A model generated the notes under the pieces. It was not told where the DNA came from. It searched no databases and saw only the letters and a program-made list of their open reading frames with translations. From positions 477,184 to 541,183 of the forward strand of contig VFFE01006811.1 in assembly GCA_008921705.1 (NCBI GenBank): a stretch of 64,000 nt of DNA, given 5' to 3'. This DNA is from Burhinus oedicnemus. Its lineage: Eukaryota > Chordata > Aves > Charadriiformes > Burhinidae. A program made the translations under genes and the position numbers. Within the stretch, counting starts at the first letter, position 1. Every line of letters starts with the position of its first letter. Of this stretch, positions 24,768 through 37,000 are shown piece after piece.

Positions 24768-26560
24768 ACCTCAGTATAGAATTTCTCTCTCGGAACTGCT
24801 CAAGTACTTCAAGTTACACATGTGTTTAAGTACAGTCCTGATCTACAGCCAGGGTGCTCAGCATCTTTCAAAATCCTTATGTAGTTAGACAGATTATGCT
24901 GACACTCACTGTGTTGCAAAAACGTTATCTTTACTGAGTAAATCAAGAAAGTCATTATAACTTTTTGTCTAAAATCCGATCCTAAATGATTTGGGAGGAA
25001 AGACAGACTTATAGTTTAGGCCTTGAAATTGTAACATCTCAGTTAATTTCCATCACCATTCAAAATTTTGTGTTTCTGTGGACTAAGTAATTTTCTCGTG
25101 TAAGTTTCTCCTTAAATTGCCTAAAGAAAGCAGAACACTTCCTGTCATCACAGAGGTGCAGATAAATATGCAGGAGATTCTCTAATGTGGTGGCAAGATG
25201 GGTTGTATTTTGTTGATTTGTATGAAATGAATAATTACTCAGAGCAAAACAGATATTAGCCTCATTAGAGGAAATAGCGGTTTCTAATGCTTCTTCCTTC
25301 ATTTTCCAAACAGGAACAAGTAAACCCAGCCCGTAGTTGGTTATATTTCAGTGCTCCTTTGTTTGCCTTGGCATTTGCTTCGCTTTTATATAAAATCAAA
25401 TTAGTCCAAGTTGCCTGGGTAATGTTATTCATTCTATTGTTTGTTTACATGTTCAATGTCCTTAAAGCTTGTAGCAGTAATGGGCTGCTACTTTTTTTAA
25501 ATAGTCTAGTTCACTTTTCTCAGTATCTCTGCAGAATACAGAAAATCAATGGTTGCAAAGTTATTAATTTTTAATTTTCATCGTGAATTGAATACCATTA
25601 TGGTGTTTAGCTGAATAATACATTAAGTCTAATGGTGCCTGGTATTATAAATTACATTTTGAGTATAATCTTCCCTTTGAAAGCTAAGAAGTTTTGCCTT
25701 GGAGCATTCTGTTGATCCGTTTAAATCTCACAAAAAAAAAAAAAAATCACATGGACCGGAGGAGGATTCTGACAGAAGGTTTTTTTCATGAATAAAGTTT
25801 GCAGAATCAGTCATGTTAACAGAATAAAATCAAGTGACACAAACCATGTTTTTTATAAAATTGCACTGCTGAAATGGGCATAAAATCTATTTGTAAAATA
25901 CTAAGAAAATATTTTCAGTAATATTTTGTTTTAAAAATGTTATGGTTAGCAATAAAAATAATATATACTAGGTAAATACTGTCAACATTATTAATACCAA
26001 ATCCCAGATCCACTGTAAGGAAAGAAGAACGTTGTCATCAATATCCTTAAGACTTGTTTGTAACTTCAGATTACACACTGTTGAAGAAAGTGGTGAAAGA
26101 ATCTAGAAATAAAAACCTTGCTTAACAAAATAATTTCTTCTCCTCTCCAGTATGCAAAAATAATTCTTCCTCATATGTCACAAGATCACCTGATTGAATA
26201 ATGTGGCAAACTATTCTACGTGGTTTATTCTGTCCTGTTGAGTTTTGGCTGGTTTATCTAGGCTTTATTCCCAAGAAAGTAGATGCTGTTTTTATCTTCT
26301 CTCATGAGAGGCATTTGGAAGATCCAGATATTTCCCTAACTGAAGCAGAACTATAAAACTGAGTTGTGAGCCTTTGCTGCAAGAATTTTAGGAACCCAGA
26401 CTAAGAAAACTATGTATTGATAAAACCGTCTAAGGGAACAAAAACAGGAAATGTTTTTAGATGAGAAAGAGCTACCAGGAATTTAAACAGGAAAGAGCGA
26501 GTACTCTCTGTTACTGCAGAATGCTAATGCTGTGTGCAGGATGACCATTGCCCTAACGAT

Positions 26561-27150
26561 TAGAGCTTTAGCAGAAACTCAGGCCAGGGTCACGCAATCC
26601 AAGTCAGCAGCGCAAAGGGGTCCACAAGGTACTTCGCTGGTTAAAAAAGCTGAAAATGGAATTAGAGACAAGGGAGTCAGAAGTCAAACTATCCCCTAAA
26701 TTAGTAGCACCAAGTCGCAAGCAAGAATTATGATCAGAAAAAGATCTAGGGCACTCTCTAGATGGTAAAGTATTACAGCTAGGGTCCGAGAAGTCAGAGG
26801 CAGGCTGTGAGGTCCGGGCAAGCGGTGAGCTCCAGCTGGAGCCGAGCAATGCGTTCGGATACGGTGATCAGGAGCTGATCAGGAACGGAGGTACGAGCAG
26901 GGACGGTGCTGCCACACAGAACGGGTCGTTATCTGCAGGACAGAAAGCCTTGGGGAAAAAAGGAAGATGTGGCAATGGTTCAAATGCCATCCTGATAGCG
27001 TGCCTTAGGGTGCGACTGCAGAGCTGCGCCTCCCGCGGGTGCGGCGGGGCGGGCGGCGGGGCCGGCAGCGCGGCGCAGCACCGGGCAACGCCAGGGCTTG
27101 CAGGACTCCCCGCTCGCTGAAGCTTGTCGGTAGGGAAATCATTGCAATTC
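26561..27150. promoter_or_regulatory. Small CpG-rich patch in intergenic DNA
   Basis: Sequence around 27030-27120 is strongly GC- and CpG-rich (for example 'gcgcctcccgcgggtgcggc') in an otherwise AT-rich neighbourhood, preceded by moderately GC-rich DNA from about 26750. It could be an orphan CpG island, a promoter of an unannotated transcript, or an enhancer. No coding frame or splice structure supports a protein gene. Confidence 0.4.
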
Positions 27151-27370
27151 TTAGCAGCTCCTTCGCTGACGGGTAAGAATTGTTATGTCAATGAATAGCT
27201 GCGGTTCACAGGTTTCCGCTTCCTGAGGCTCACAACCGTCCCTCCCTCTCCCGCTGGTTTCAGAGCAGACCTGCCGTAAATGGGCAGTTTTCCCCCAGAA
27301 TTGTGTCTTAGACTGAAACCAGATAGGTAGTGAGCAAAACGGTTTGGAATCCACAAACTGCATTTTTACA

Positions 27371-27403
27371 AAACCAAACCAAACCAACCAACCAACCAAA
27401 AAA
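27371..27403 (+). repeat. (AAACC)n/(AACC)n microsatellite
   Basis: AAACC units grade into AACC units and end in an A6 run. Confidence 0.85.
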
Positions 27404-27969
27404 TCAAAGCAGAAACAAAAAGCTCCCAAAATCTTATAACATTCTCATATGTTCTAAACTGACCCATTTGGTAGGTTTCTTTTGCCTTAAATAATCCTTC
27501 TCTCTCACTGATCTACACTTCCTTTGCATATTGGAGCAAAGTAAGAGTAAATCCCATCACAACCCTTGTTTTTGCTAGGCAAAGTTGGCATGAGTGTGGG
27601 CTATATTGTGCTTTTTCATTTCAGGAGATATTCTGAAACATGTTCAATTAGTGCATAAACAGTAGGTTTCTACAACAAGTTACTGTTCCTACAAAAGCAG
27701 ATCTAAAGTTATTGTACTATCTATTAAAAAGTAGCAATGGGATGATACATATAGAAATATTATAAAAAATAAATACAGTATTAACATTGAAATAATGCTG
27801 CCAAGATAACCCCTGCTACCATAGGCTGGTCAGCCTGAGTCAAAATAAAAGAAAACAGGTATACAATTCAATTCCTTATGAATTAAAAGGTAGGAATAAC
27901 ATCCATTCCAATCAACATTTTACTGAATTTATTTTCCAAATTTTTAAATTTCTTTCTTTCTGTGAAATC

Positions 27970-28555
27970 CTGCAAGGTTTTTGACAAAGTATTCCATGAC
28001 ATTCAGATTGGAAATGCAGCAACATGCTTTATCCATGATTCAGACCTCAGAGATATTTAAGAGGAGTGAGCTGGCAGATTTTTAAAATGCATATAAATTT
28101 TTTTATCTATATATAGATAAGTATTTTTGCCATTTGTGACACTTATGTAAATATTATGTCCAGATTTTTACCAATGGATGAGATTTGTAGAAGGGAAGGA
28201 AACAGGACTCATTTCTGATCTGTTCAACATTGCGCTTGATAACTGTAAATTAATTCATACCATATCTGATAAAACTTGCACATGACACACAGAGCAACAA
28301 AACATTAGGTAATGATGAGGCTAAGGCCTTACATGAAAAAAAAAAGATGTTTATATGGCTAAACAAATTATAAGTGTACAAAGAGACAATTTTTTCATAA
28401 CATTTTTATGAGACCAATATTGAAATACTATTTACAGAGCTAGTGTGGATGCACCAAAAAAAGGAAGTTGAAAATCTTCAGCCAGTGTATAAATCATCAT
28501 AAAAATGCCCAGGGAGATTTCTCTAACGAAAAGGCTGAGGACCATGAGCAGCAAG
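27970..28555 (+). repeat. Ancient CR1/L3-like LINE remnant
   Basis: Highly decayed, but landmarks are in the right order for a CR1-clade ORF2: 'aaggtttttgacaaagtatt ccatgacat' (27974-28002, the RT 'KAFDxVxHD' block), a segment at 28160-28290 that resembles the 'LFNI...DDT' region ('catgacacacagag'), 'gaaatactatttacagagct' (28421-28440, the 'LEYCVQ' block), and 'aaaaatgcccagggagattt ctctaacgaaaaggctgagg' (28501-28540). All frames are broken. Assignment rests on pattern order and is less certain than for the other copies. Confidence 0.5.
28103..28120. repeat. 18-bp perfect palindrome with inverted GATA motifs
   Basis: TTATCTATATATAGATAA is exactly self-complementary. TTATC and GATAA at its ends are inverted GATA-factor core sites around a TATATA centre. 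Low-complexity AT content makes chance plausible. Confidence 0.5.
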
Positions 28556-28715
28556 AGCAGGAGCTGGCTGCCCTGTGCCCCGCGGCGGCTGGGACAGCCC
28601 CTGCCCCAGCCTTGCCCAGCGGTGTGTGCCCACCACGGCGGCGGGGGACGGCGCGGTCACCTCCTGCCAGGCAACGCGCCGAGGAGGCGGCTGAAGCTCT
28701 CTGCCTCAAATGACA
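28556..28715. other. GC-rich island abutting the ancient LINE remnant
   Basis: About 150 bp of high-GC, CpG-containing DNA ('cccgcggcggctgggacagc', 'ggcggcgggggacggcgcgg') with sharp edges against AT-rich flanks. It starts where the LINE similarity stops. An 81-codon frame (28468-28713) crosses the junction and becomes Ala/Pro/Arg-rich, as expected from base composition alone. Confidence 0.45.
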
Positions 28716-30961
28716 AGTCCACAGTTTAAGGGTCAGTGATAGATGGGAAATCAAACTAGATCATCTGGCTTTTATACTTCCTGAATGCCAACGTATCTAT
28801 GGTAAAATAATTTAGGACTGAGCTGTAGCAAATCTCTTCTAATTAGAGATTACACGTTGCCTCAATGGGATCTTGCGAAAGACCCTCCAAGTGAAGCTGA
28901 CTCTCGATAGAGCATGGTTGTGCCGTAGTTAAACTGCAGCTGTGTGACTTGCTACAGATAGCTGTGATACAGAATTCTGTAATTGGAATGAAAGGAACCT
29001 TTTAATTCATCATGAAACACGGTGGAGGTACCTGGCAACGTTCATGTTCCTTTGAACTCCTTTTCAGCTCATTGCTAGCCGATCGGCTGCTTGGCCTTAC
29101 AGTTATAGTTCAAAGCCTGATTTATGCTGCTGATTAAAAATCACTTAAAACCCCTTGGAAAAGAGAAGTATGGGCACGTGAGTATGCAGTACGGGTCTAT
29201 CAAGCCTTTTTTTTACCGAGCCTTTTACTGGATCTGGCTGCCAAATTTTGATTCTTAGTCTCAGAACTTGGTGACTGACAGAAGAGAGAAGCTGGTGTTG
29301 GCATTAAAAAATCACCTTTGTAGTTATATTGTTATATGGAGTAGTCTGACTCTTCAGTCTCTCATCTGATATATAAAGCGGCCAGTATACACAATTGATA
29401 AATATGATAATGAGAACTGGGGAGAGAACAGATAGCGCTTTCCAGTTATGGCACCCTGGGTGAAGATGTGATGCGAATGCAGGACTTGACCGTGGAGATT
29501 ACAGAGGTCACCGTGGCCGGCACTGATAGCGAGTTGATTTTACACTGGGAATGTCCACGCGGTGCGGTGGTCAGGAGCATTTCTAAGCTAATGGGGCCAT
29601 GCAAGAAAAACACTTCGCATCACCGTGCTTCAAGGCGGGCTTACAAGGTCGGGCGTGCTGCAGTACCTTGCCTAAGCTGCAGCGTGGGCTCCCCAGCCCC
29701 GCTGGCTCCTCACCACCCTTTCACAGTGTCTGCGTGACCCGGACACCCTCTACCCCTGTCCACACTACAGAACAGTAACCAATGTTCGTAGCTTGCTATG
29801 CCCTGTTTAAGGCCATAATAAGAGAGCAAACAGCCCAGATTTCAGGGACAAGGAGCAATAAAGGTATTGCATGAACAGCAGTTTTCTCCGGAATAGGTGT
29901 TGCAGTACTGACCTGGCGACACTGGGCTAGCCTATCCAAATATAAATGTTATTTTTCACACTGAATTTTTTTCATTTTAACTTCCTCTTTATATACGTAT
30001 GTATATATTGTTTATTCACAAGCATGGCACAGCTTATAGTGGGCTGAAGCAGGCAGTGGGGTATCTCTCTATTCATACATTTCTGCTTTTTAATAGGATC
30101 TATTCAGGGCAAGACAAAAGCCTGACTGAATGCTGGGAGAAATTTTGTATCATAGAGTCATTTAAATGTGAACTAGGACATTCTCTGGACAATTACATAA
30201 AAATGGCAAGTGACCCTCTGTACAATAGTTGCTTTCAACGTGATCCAAGGCCAAGACAGGCTTTTGACGGTTGTATAATGCAGATGGGTCATGATCAGCC
30301 AACACAGAAATGTTCGGCGTTGTGCAAAACGGGAATCACATTTAGCGAAGGTGGAACCAAAAAGACAGACAGACAAAAAAAGCTTTCATTTTCAGTATGC
30401 TGATCAATTTTCTAATTAATAATATTCAAATTTAGAACTATTTATTTGTAGACTGAAAGCTAAATACTAATAGGAAGATTGGAAAAGGCTGAAATAAGAC
30501 ATCTGGGAGGACTTCAAACTTTGACACACCTGTTTGCAGAAACTTCTGCAATATATTGTAAATGGTTTGTGAAACTACAGATTAGTGATCATATATGCTA
30601 TTGACCTATATAAAATACATGTATTTTTCTTTAGAAATATTTTACTATGCCTCTCAAATAGCTATAGACTAATTCAGTTACAGAACTGAATTCCAGAATT
30701 CACAAATCCAAATAATTTAGCTCACTGCTAGCATCCTGTCACCTCTGCTTTTATTCCTGCTTTTTCCACTGCAAAAAATGCTGCTTAGTACTTTGTGGTA
30801 ATGCTTATTTGCTCTTTCTTATGCTAAACCAGTAATTTCACAGAAAAATATCAACAATAGCTCTGAAAAAATACACTTATATCAGTAAATACCACATTGC
30901 AGCAGTGTGAATTTTCTCTTCTCCCATTGGTAATAATGTCAAAGCTAAAGGCTTTACAAAC

Positions 30962-31054
30962 AGATATATGTATCTCTCTCTCTCTCTATATATATATATA
31001 AATAAACTACATAAAAAGCCACATGTATATATATATATACACATATATATAAAA
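30962..31054. repeat. (TC)n(TA)n compound microsatellite
   Basis: TC units, then TA units, then a 25-bp interruption, then a second (TA)n block with an embedded 'cacatatatat'. Local strong self-complementarity. Confidence 0.9.
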
Positions 31055-34000
31055 TCTGCTGCAGGGGAGTACAAGCTTCTTTGCTATCTCTGCTATTATT
31101 TTTTCACTGTAGCCTGAAGAGAAATCTGTTGATAATAAGGAAGGTTTATGGTCTTATTTTGTATTCTCTCTTTCACTTCCAGAATGAGACCACGAATGTT
31201 AATTACTGACATGCAGGAATTGTCATATTTCAAATTAATTATCCTTTTGTGGTATCCTTTCTTTTAGAATAGCTGGTCCCCAATGTTCCGCAGTAAATAT
31301 TCCAAAATACTGTAATGAACAATCATGTAAAAACACATCAACAAGGAAACTTGTTTGTAAGCGAGGCTAGTAAATGGTTTGTTTATACAAACTGGTGTTG
31401 CAAATATTAGTATCTTGATTTTGTGTGACTAAAGACAACATTTTATTATTTTTCTTTAAACCTGTTTATATCCACATAAATACTTCATAGTAGTAAAGAA
31501 GTGAAGTTGTGTTAAAACCAAGATTTCCATATCTGCCCTTAGGTTCCTGCTTTTAATATGTTTAAACTGAATTACAGTGGTGAGTTTTATCAAAAAGCAA
31601 GTTTTTTATGCTAAATCATAAAAAATGGCCTCTATTAAGAAATGTTGTCAGTCGGTGCCTGTTACCAACGCGCTTGTCCTGAATTTGATACTAATTAATC
31701 TCGAGGCTGTTCTTTGTCAGAGATTTTTTTCCAAAGCCTAGTTAGGTAGGGAATTATTCCAAACTATTTCCATCTCTTAACATGGTAAACATGTGAAGAT
31801 GTAAGCTTTAACTCTTCCATAGAGCCTTCCCTACTATCAAGTAACAGCAAAGATAAGCCATATTTTGATCTTCTTTTTAAAGGTGGCTTGTTGCCAAACC
31901 CTCTTTCTGCTCTTCCAAGTTCATTTCCTCTTTGCAGACTCTTGTATGGACAGACTGCTAGGGAAACAACATAAATAAGTTCTTTTTGCAGAACTCTGGT
32001 ACCTGGTCCTTAGCTGAACCCGTGCATCGTCTCTGCATATCAGTGTAGAGTTGTGGAGTAACAGGTCCTTGATAGTACTAAATGTGCTCATTACAAAACT
32101 AGTATTGAATCGGTTCATTGCCAAAACCATATAAAGAAGTCATAAAGCAATCAAGCAGTGGTTGACAACAAATAGTCAAGAGCCCAACAGATTCCTTCTT
32201 TAATTTTAATACACTCATTGATTAATAAAGACTTTTCCAACTATAATATAGGAAAATCCCATAAAATTTGGTAGAACTTGTGTGAGAATAAACTGAAGGA
32301 TATGAAGAGAAAAGCAAGTTGCCCTCCAAACTCTAGTACTTTTCAACAGAAAGGATATAAAGATCTTACTCGGACCCTTATCTTGATCTCACAGAATTTA
32401 TAATGAATATTTAAAGAATTGCAGTGAACTTCAGATAATGCTCTTGCTGCACAGAGTATCTGATAGTGGGCTTTATTTACCTTAAGGCAAAGCAAAAGTG
32501 CAAGTTTACAAATATTTAATAATTTTCACTTAGTTTGGTTGAATGAACCCATATAGACTTTGAGAAATAATTTTAATGTTTACTATGGCAGTACCCTTTG
32601 CTGTGGTTTTCAAAAGCAGGTCTTACGATGCTGGCTGAACTTCACTTTGGGTCATTAGCCTCTATTCAAATTTCCCTGTGGTTCTTCCTAGCTGAAAAAT
32701 GTTATACTTCACTGTCCTTTTCTGGGGCGTAACTTGCTGTTTCCATATGGAAAGTAACTAGCTTTTCTATCAATTTTCTGTCTGTCAACCCTTTTTGGCT
32801 TAGTTACTCCTCACCGTTATTATATATAAACTTGTCTGCCCCTACTGTCATGTTTCTACTTATACTGTTTAATTAAGGCTCAGGCTAGACAGCAAACTAT
32901 CCAAGGTATATCCTAAAGCTTGCTGTGTTCTAAAGAACCATCCACACTTAATTCATTCTATAAATAATACAAAATAAAAAAGACTTCATGGTGACATAGG
33001 TATTCTGTTTCAGCTGCTATCTAGTAACATTGCAATCAGTGGTAAACGTGTACATTACCCAGCGTACTCCGTTGCAATAAGCTCTAAATGTAGGGTCCAG
33101 TTTTTGTTTGTACACAAAGATTGTTTGAACACGGAGGCAGAAACTATAATCCTTTGGTTGGTGTTCTTAACATACACGTGTAACAATATATTCTTTCTTG
33201 TAAGTATGGGTTTAGTTGTGAATGATTCAAAGAAAAATACTAACTGTTGTCGGCTGTGGAGAGAAAGTGAACTTTCTTCATATTCACAGTACTAGGTTTG
33301 TTGTAAAAAAGCCAAAATGATGGTAAAGCTATGGCAAAAGTTTGTGGGAGAAAGAGTCCTATTCGCCTGTTATCTTGGGATTTTAATCAAGTGATTTCCC
33401 CCCACATCATGGGAAGGATAATTTGTAAAGGCCTCTTAAGACTTGTAGTGTTACTGTAAAACTGCACAAGGAAAGCAGCCTGAAGAGGAGAGCACAGTAT
33501 TATTAAATTCATATTGCTAATGATTATAGAATGTGAGCAAAACCAATGTTACAGTAAGTCAAGATAAATGAAAATTTGCACATGGTTGATGAAACATGAA
33601 TATGGAGAAAATAATGCACACAGTGATGCTATCCAGAAGTATCAGAAATGCCATATCCCCTGCTGTTTGCACTCCTGAAAGCATTCAAATGACACCTTGC
33701 ATCTAAAATCACAATTACCAAGCCTCTCCTTTTGCTTCTGTGCTGAGGAGAAGAGAGGGATTGCTATGGAGACAATATATAGCTAATAGCTGGAGGGTAG
33801 GTGGAATAAATTCAATAAATAAACAGTCACAGCTGAAAAGAAGGCACGAGGGATGACAACCAAGTCTGACAAAAAGCTTCTGATTTTATATTGAAACTTC
33901 GAAAAGGATGTAGAAATCAAATACTGTCACTAAAAACTGATAAAGCCATTGAAACAATCAGGGAAAAACATCAGGAAATGATCTGCTGTTCAAAATGAGA

Positions 34001-37000
34001 AGCTAACAGACAATCATAGGTTCTTTTGCTAAACTCTACAGCTGTTTCTGTGGCTTTGAAATGGCCATTTATATTATTGCACTCTCGGAGCATCAGATTA
34101 CCATGAAATCCCTCTAGGTTTCCAGTCTGGGCATTGTGTGAACGCTTGCCCTCTCTATTTAGCCAGTTCATTTCTTCCCGTGCTCTTAAAGCCAGCAAAA
34201 AGGTGGGCTGGTATGACGAGCCAACTCCAAGGGATACAATCAAACAATCTCACAAATCACCTGCTGATTTTAAAAAGCAATTATATGTCTGAGAAAGGTC
34301 ATTAAATAATGCATAGTATGGCAAGTGACATGGAGTTACGTTAATGGAAACACTTAACACTGTTACCATGGTTAGTGTGAAAAACATGCCCAAAAGGGGC
34401 CAGCGCTGTTGACTGCTACTATTGATTCCAGAAAACCTCATTAGTTCTGCTTCTCAACAAGTTGCGAAATACTGGAGAAATGCCTGTCATTGTTCTTCTG
34501 TCAATTAGAATCAAATATAACAAAAGTATAATCTGTTTTTTGTTACCGTATCTCTGTTCTATATATAGCTCCTGCCCACAGTATATTGTTTACTATTGAA
34601 CAACAGAAATATCTTAATGGTGGGAAAGGAAAACTCTGACTGCAATCGTTGCCTTCCAACAGCCTTGCTGTGTACCTGCTCTGGCTTCACATCTTTTGTT
34701 GCAGAGCCAGATCATAAATACTTTTCCTTTAGTGACATTTCCCTTTTCATTTAGATGGCTTTTAATCATTAACCTGTGCAGTTCTATGCCGCCTTTCCTC
34801 AGATTCACGACCCGGTTCTGATTCTGTCACTGGCCATGTCTCACGTCCCAGGAGAGGAGGAGGGTCTTTTTGGGAGGAGAAGGATGGAAAGATTGAAGGG
34901 TTGTTGTGGTTTTTTTGCTAGAGCCCCAAATTCTACACATCTGTCCCAGTTATTCACCCAAACTGTAGCTCATCAACATGACAACTTTGTTAATTTTTGC
35001 TGTCATTTGCAAGAAATCAGCTTTGTCCTTTGTCCTTTTTTTGTCCTCAGGCATATAGCCTGAATTCTCTGAGTTCATTTGAGTTCCTCACTAGTCTTCT
35101 GTAAAATAATACAAGTCTTTTAATAATTTGCAAATACAGCTGACAGAGCTATGGTTAGAAGATTGTGTTAAGCTCATTTTTCTCCCTGTTGTCGCCTGGT
35201 ATCCTTCTAGTGAAACGTGGCTGGCAGTGAACTGTAGCGGTTGAGAAGCTGACATACATTAACTTTTGCTCTTCCTATTGCAGATGCAATAACCTACTGC
35301 AAAGAAACTATAGTGACTGCTGAGGGCAATAATACACTGACATGACTAGATCCAACAAATGCTGTTTACCAGAGAAAGTCATGAGCTATTCACTTTAATT
35401 GCTGTCATAACTGGTGGAAGAGAGCAAGTGGGTGTGCTAGGTTATGAAGAAAGAAATGGGAGGGATCATAACTGGGAAGCCTGGACTCTTACTGCTAAAG
35501 TGTCTTTATTTTAACGCAAAAAGCATCAAGAGGAGCTGTATTACTCAAAGTTTCCTTGACAACATATTGACAAGTAGCGGATGTGAACACACATCATGGA
35601 ATTTTGTATACAGAGAAATATAAAGACTTCTCAGATTCCCCCAGGACAATAAAAGCTAGATGTGCCCAGCTCAGTGAGCCCTGACGTGCAATAGTGCTGC
35701 CACCGCTCTCTGCCCACCACCCGCCTACCTCAGCCTGCGCTTTCCATCTCTCTGACCACTACTCCTGGGTGGCCCACTAGGTGCCACAGCAGCACATGGC
35801 TAGTGCCGAGTTACTCGACCTGTTCGTGGTACCGTAGAGAGAGCCCGGTGGAACTGGCCAGATGTTAACCTTCTCTTTGCCTCAGGTGGGTTTGCAGTGC
35901 GTGCTGTCATCTGGGCTGCCACAGGGGTTAAATGTAGATCAGCTGCGTCGGAACTGTACTCCCATCACTAATTAAGATTTAAAGATTTTTAACATTTTTA
36001 AGATTTTTTTTTTTTCTTCTCATTTTAGCTATCTAGAAATCAGGTATCTAATCTCAGCAATGTATCTAGTTGGCGTTACCTCTGTGTAAGCAATGGGGAA
36101 GAGAGAAGCTTCTGAAAGACAATTTGTCTCCTGTTGTATTCAACCATTTTGGGATTAGATGAGTCACCCCTTAGGTTCATCAGTCCCTCTACACTGATTA
36201 CAAAGGAAACCTATATGTCTAGCCTCGATTACGCCACTTTTCAGATAATAAGAACTTGGAGACAGGAATCCCACCTAACCTGAGTGACAGGGAAATCAGT
36301 TGAAAAGGTACTTCAGTGAGGGAAGCTGAAATATAGGACTGCATAGAAGCTAACAAGTGAAACGATAGAAGAGGTAAAACAATAGATCTACATGTCATTG
36401 TAGTAAAGTACCGTAAATGAGTTTGTAGTGTAATGAAGCTTTGTTACAAAACGCCGCAGAAGTGGAGACGTTACCTTGTGTGTTGAAATTCTTGTGTTTC
36501 CACTGAAAACCCCCGCTCAAAGTTAGCTAATGTCACAGTGTTTTGCAGTTTTATTTATATGCACTGGCAACGTTCTAGAATATTTTAATGGCGTCGAGCT
36601 ATGGATGCCAATGTCTAGGCGCATTAACTCTGTGAGCAAATTATCAACTGTACAAATAAACAGAATTCCACTGGTGTAAGTACAGCAGTACTGATTTATG
36701 TCAACTGTGATTTTGGAGCTCTGTATTTTGGTGGAAAGCTTTGAGAAAAATAATTCCACAATACAAAAAGTGTACAGAGAAATCTAAACCCAGAAGTAAT
36801 GCACTCCATTTAACTGCCCAAGATGAAACACAATTGCATCTTTTCTTCTTTTGTGCATTCCTATTTATAGTACACAGTAAACTATGGAATGGAAACAACT
36901 GGTGTATTGTGCAGCTTCTAACAGTGGCTGACACTAGTTCAAACAGACGATCTTGACAGCATGCCCAAAGAAACGTTTCAGCTTTACAGTCTAGAAAATG

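Larger units (their letters stand above)
22717..26560. other. Intergenic AT-rich DNA with small repeats
   Basis: Contains a 20-bp tandem duplication (22856-22895), a (GA)n(CA)n tract (23019-23053), a short hexamer-like repeat (24738-24767) and an A-run near 25731-25746. No exon recognised. Confidence 0.5.

Noticed and set aside
30002..30403. 134-codon plus-strand frame
   Set aside because: The longest non-repeat frame outside GC islands, but no domain, no splice evidence, and a length expected by chance in 64 kb on six frames.
33760..33776. RFX X-box-like 'attgctatggagacaat'
   Set aside because: Only one half-site fits well; listed only as a weak string within the region entry.
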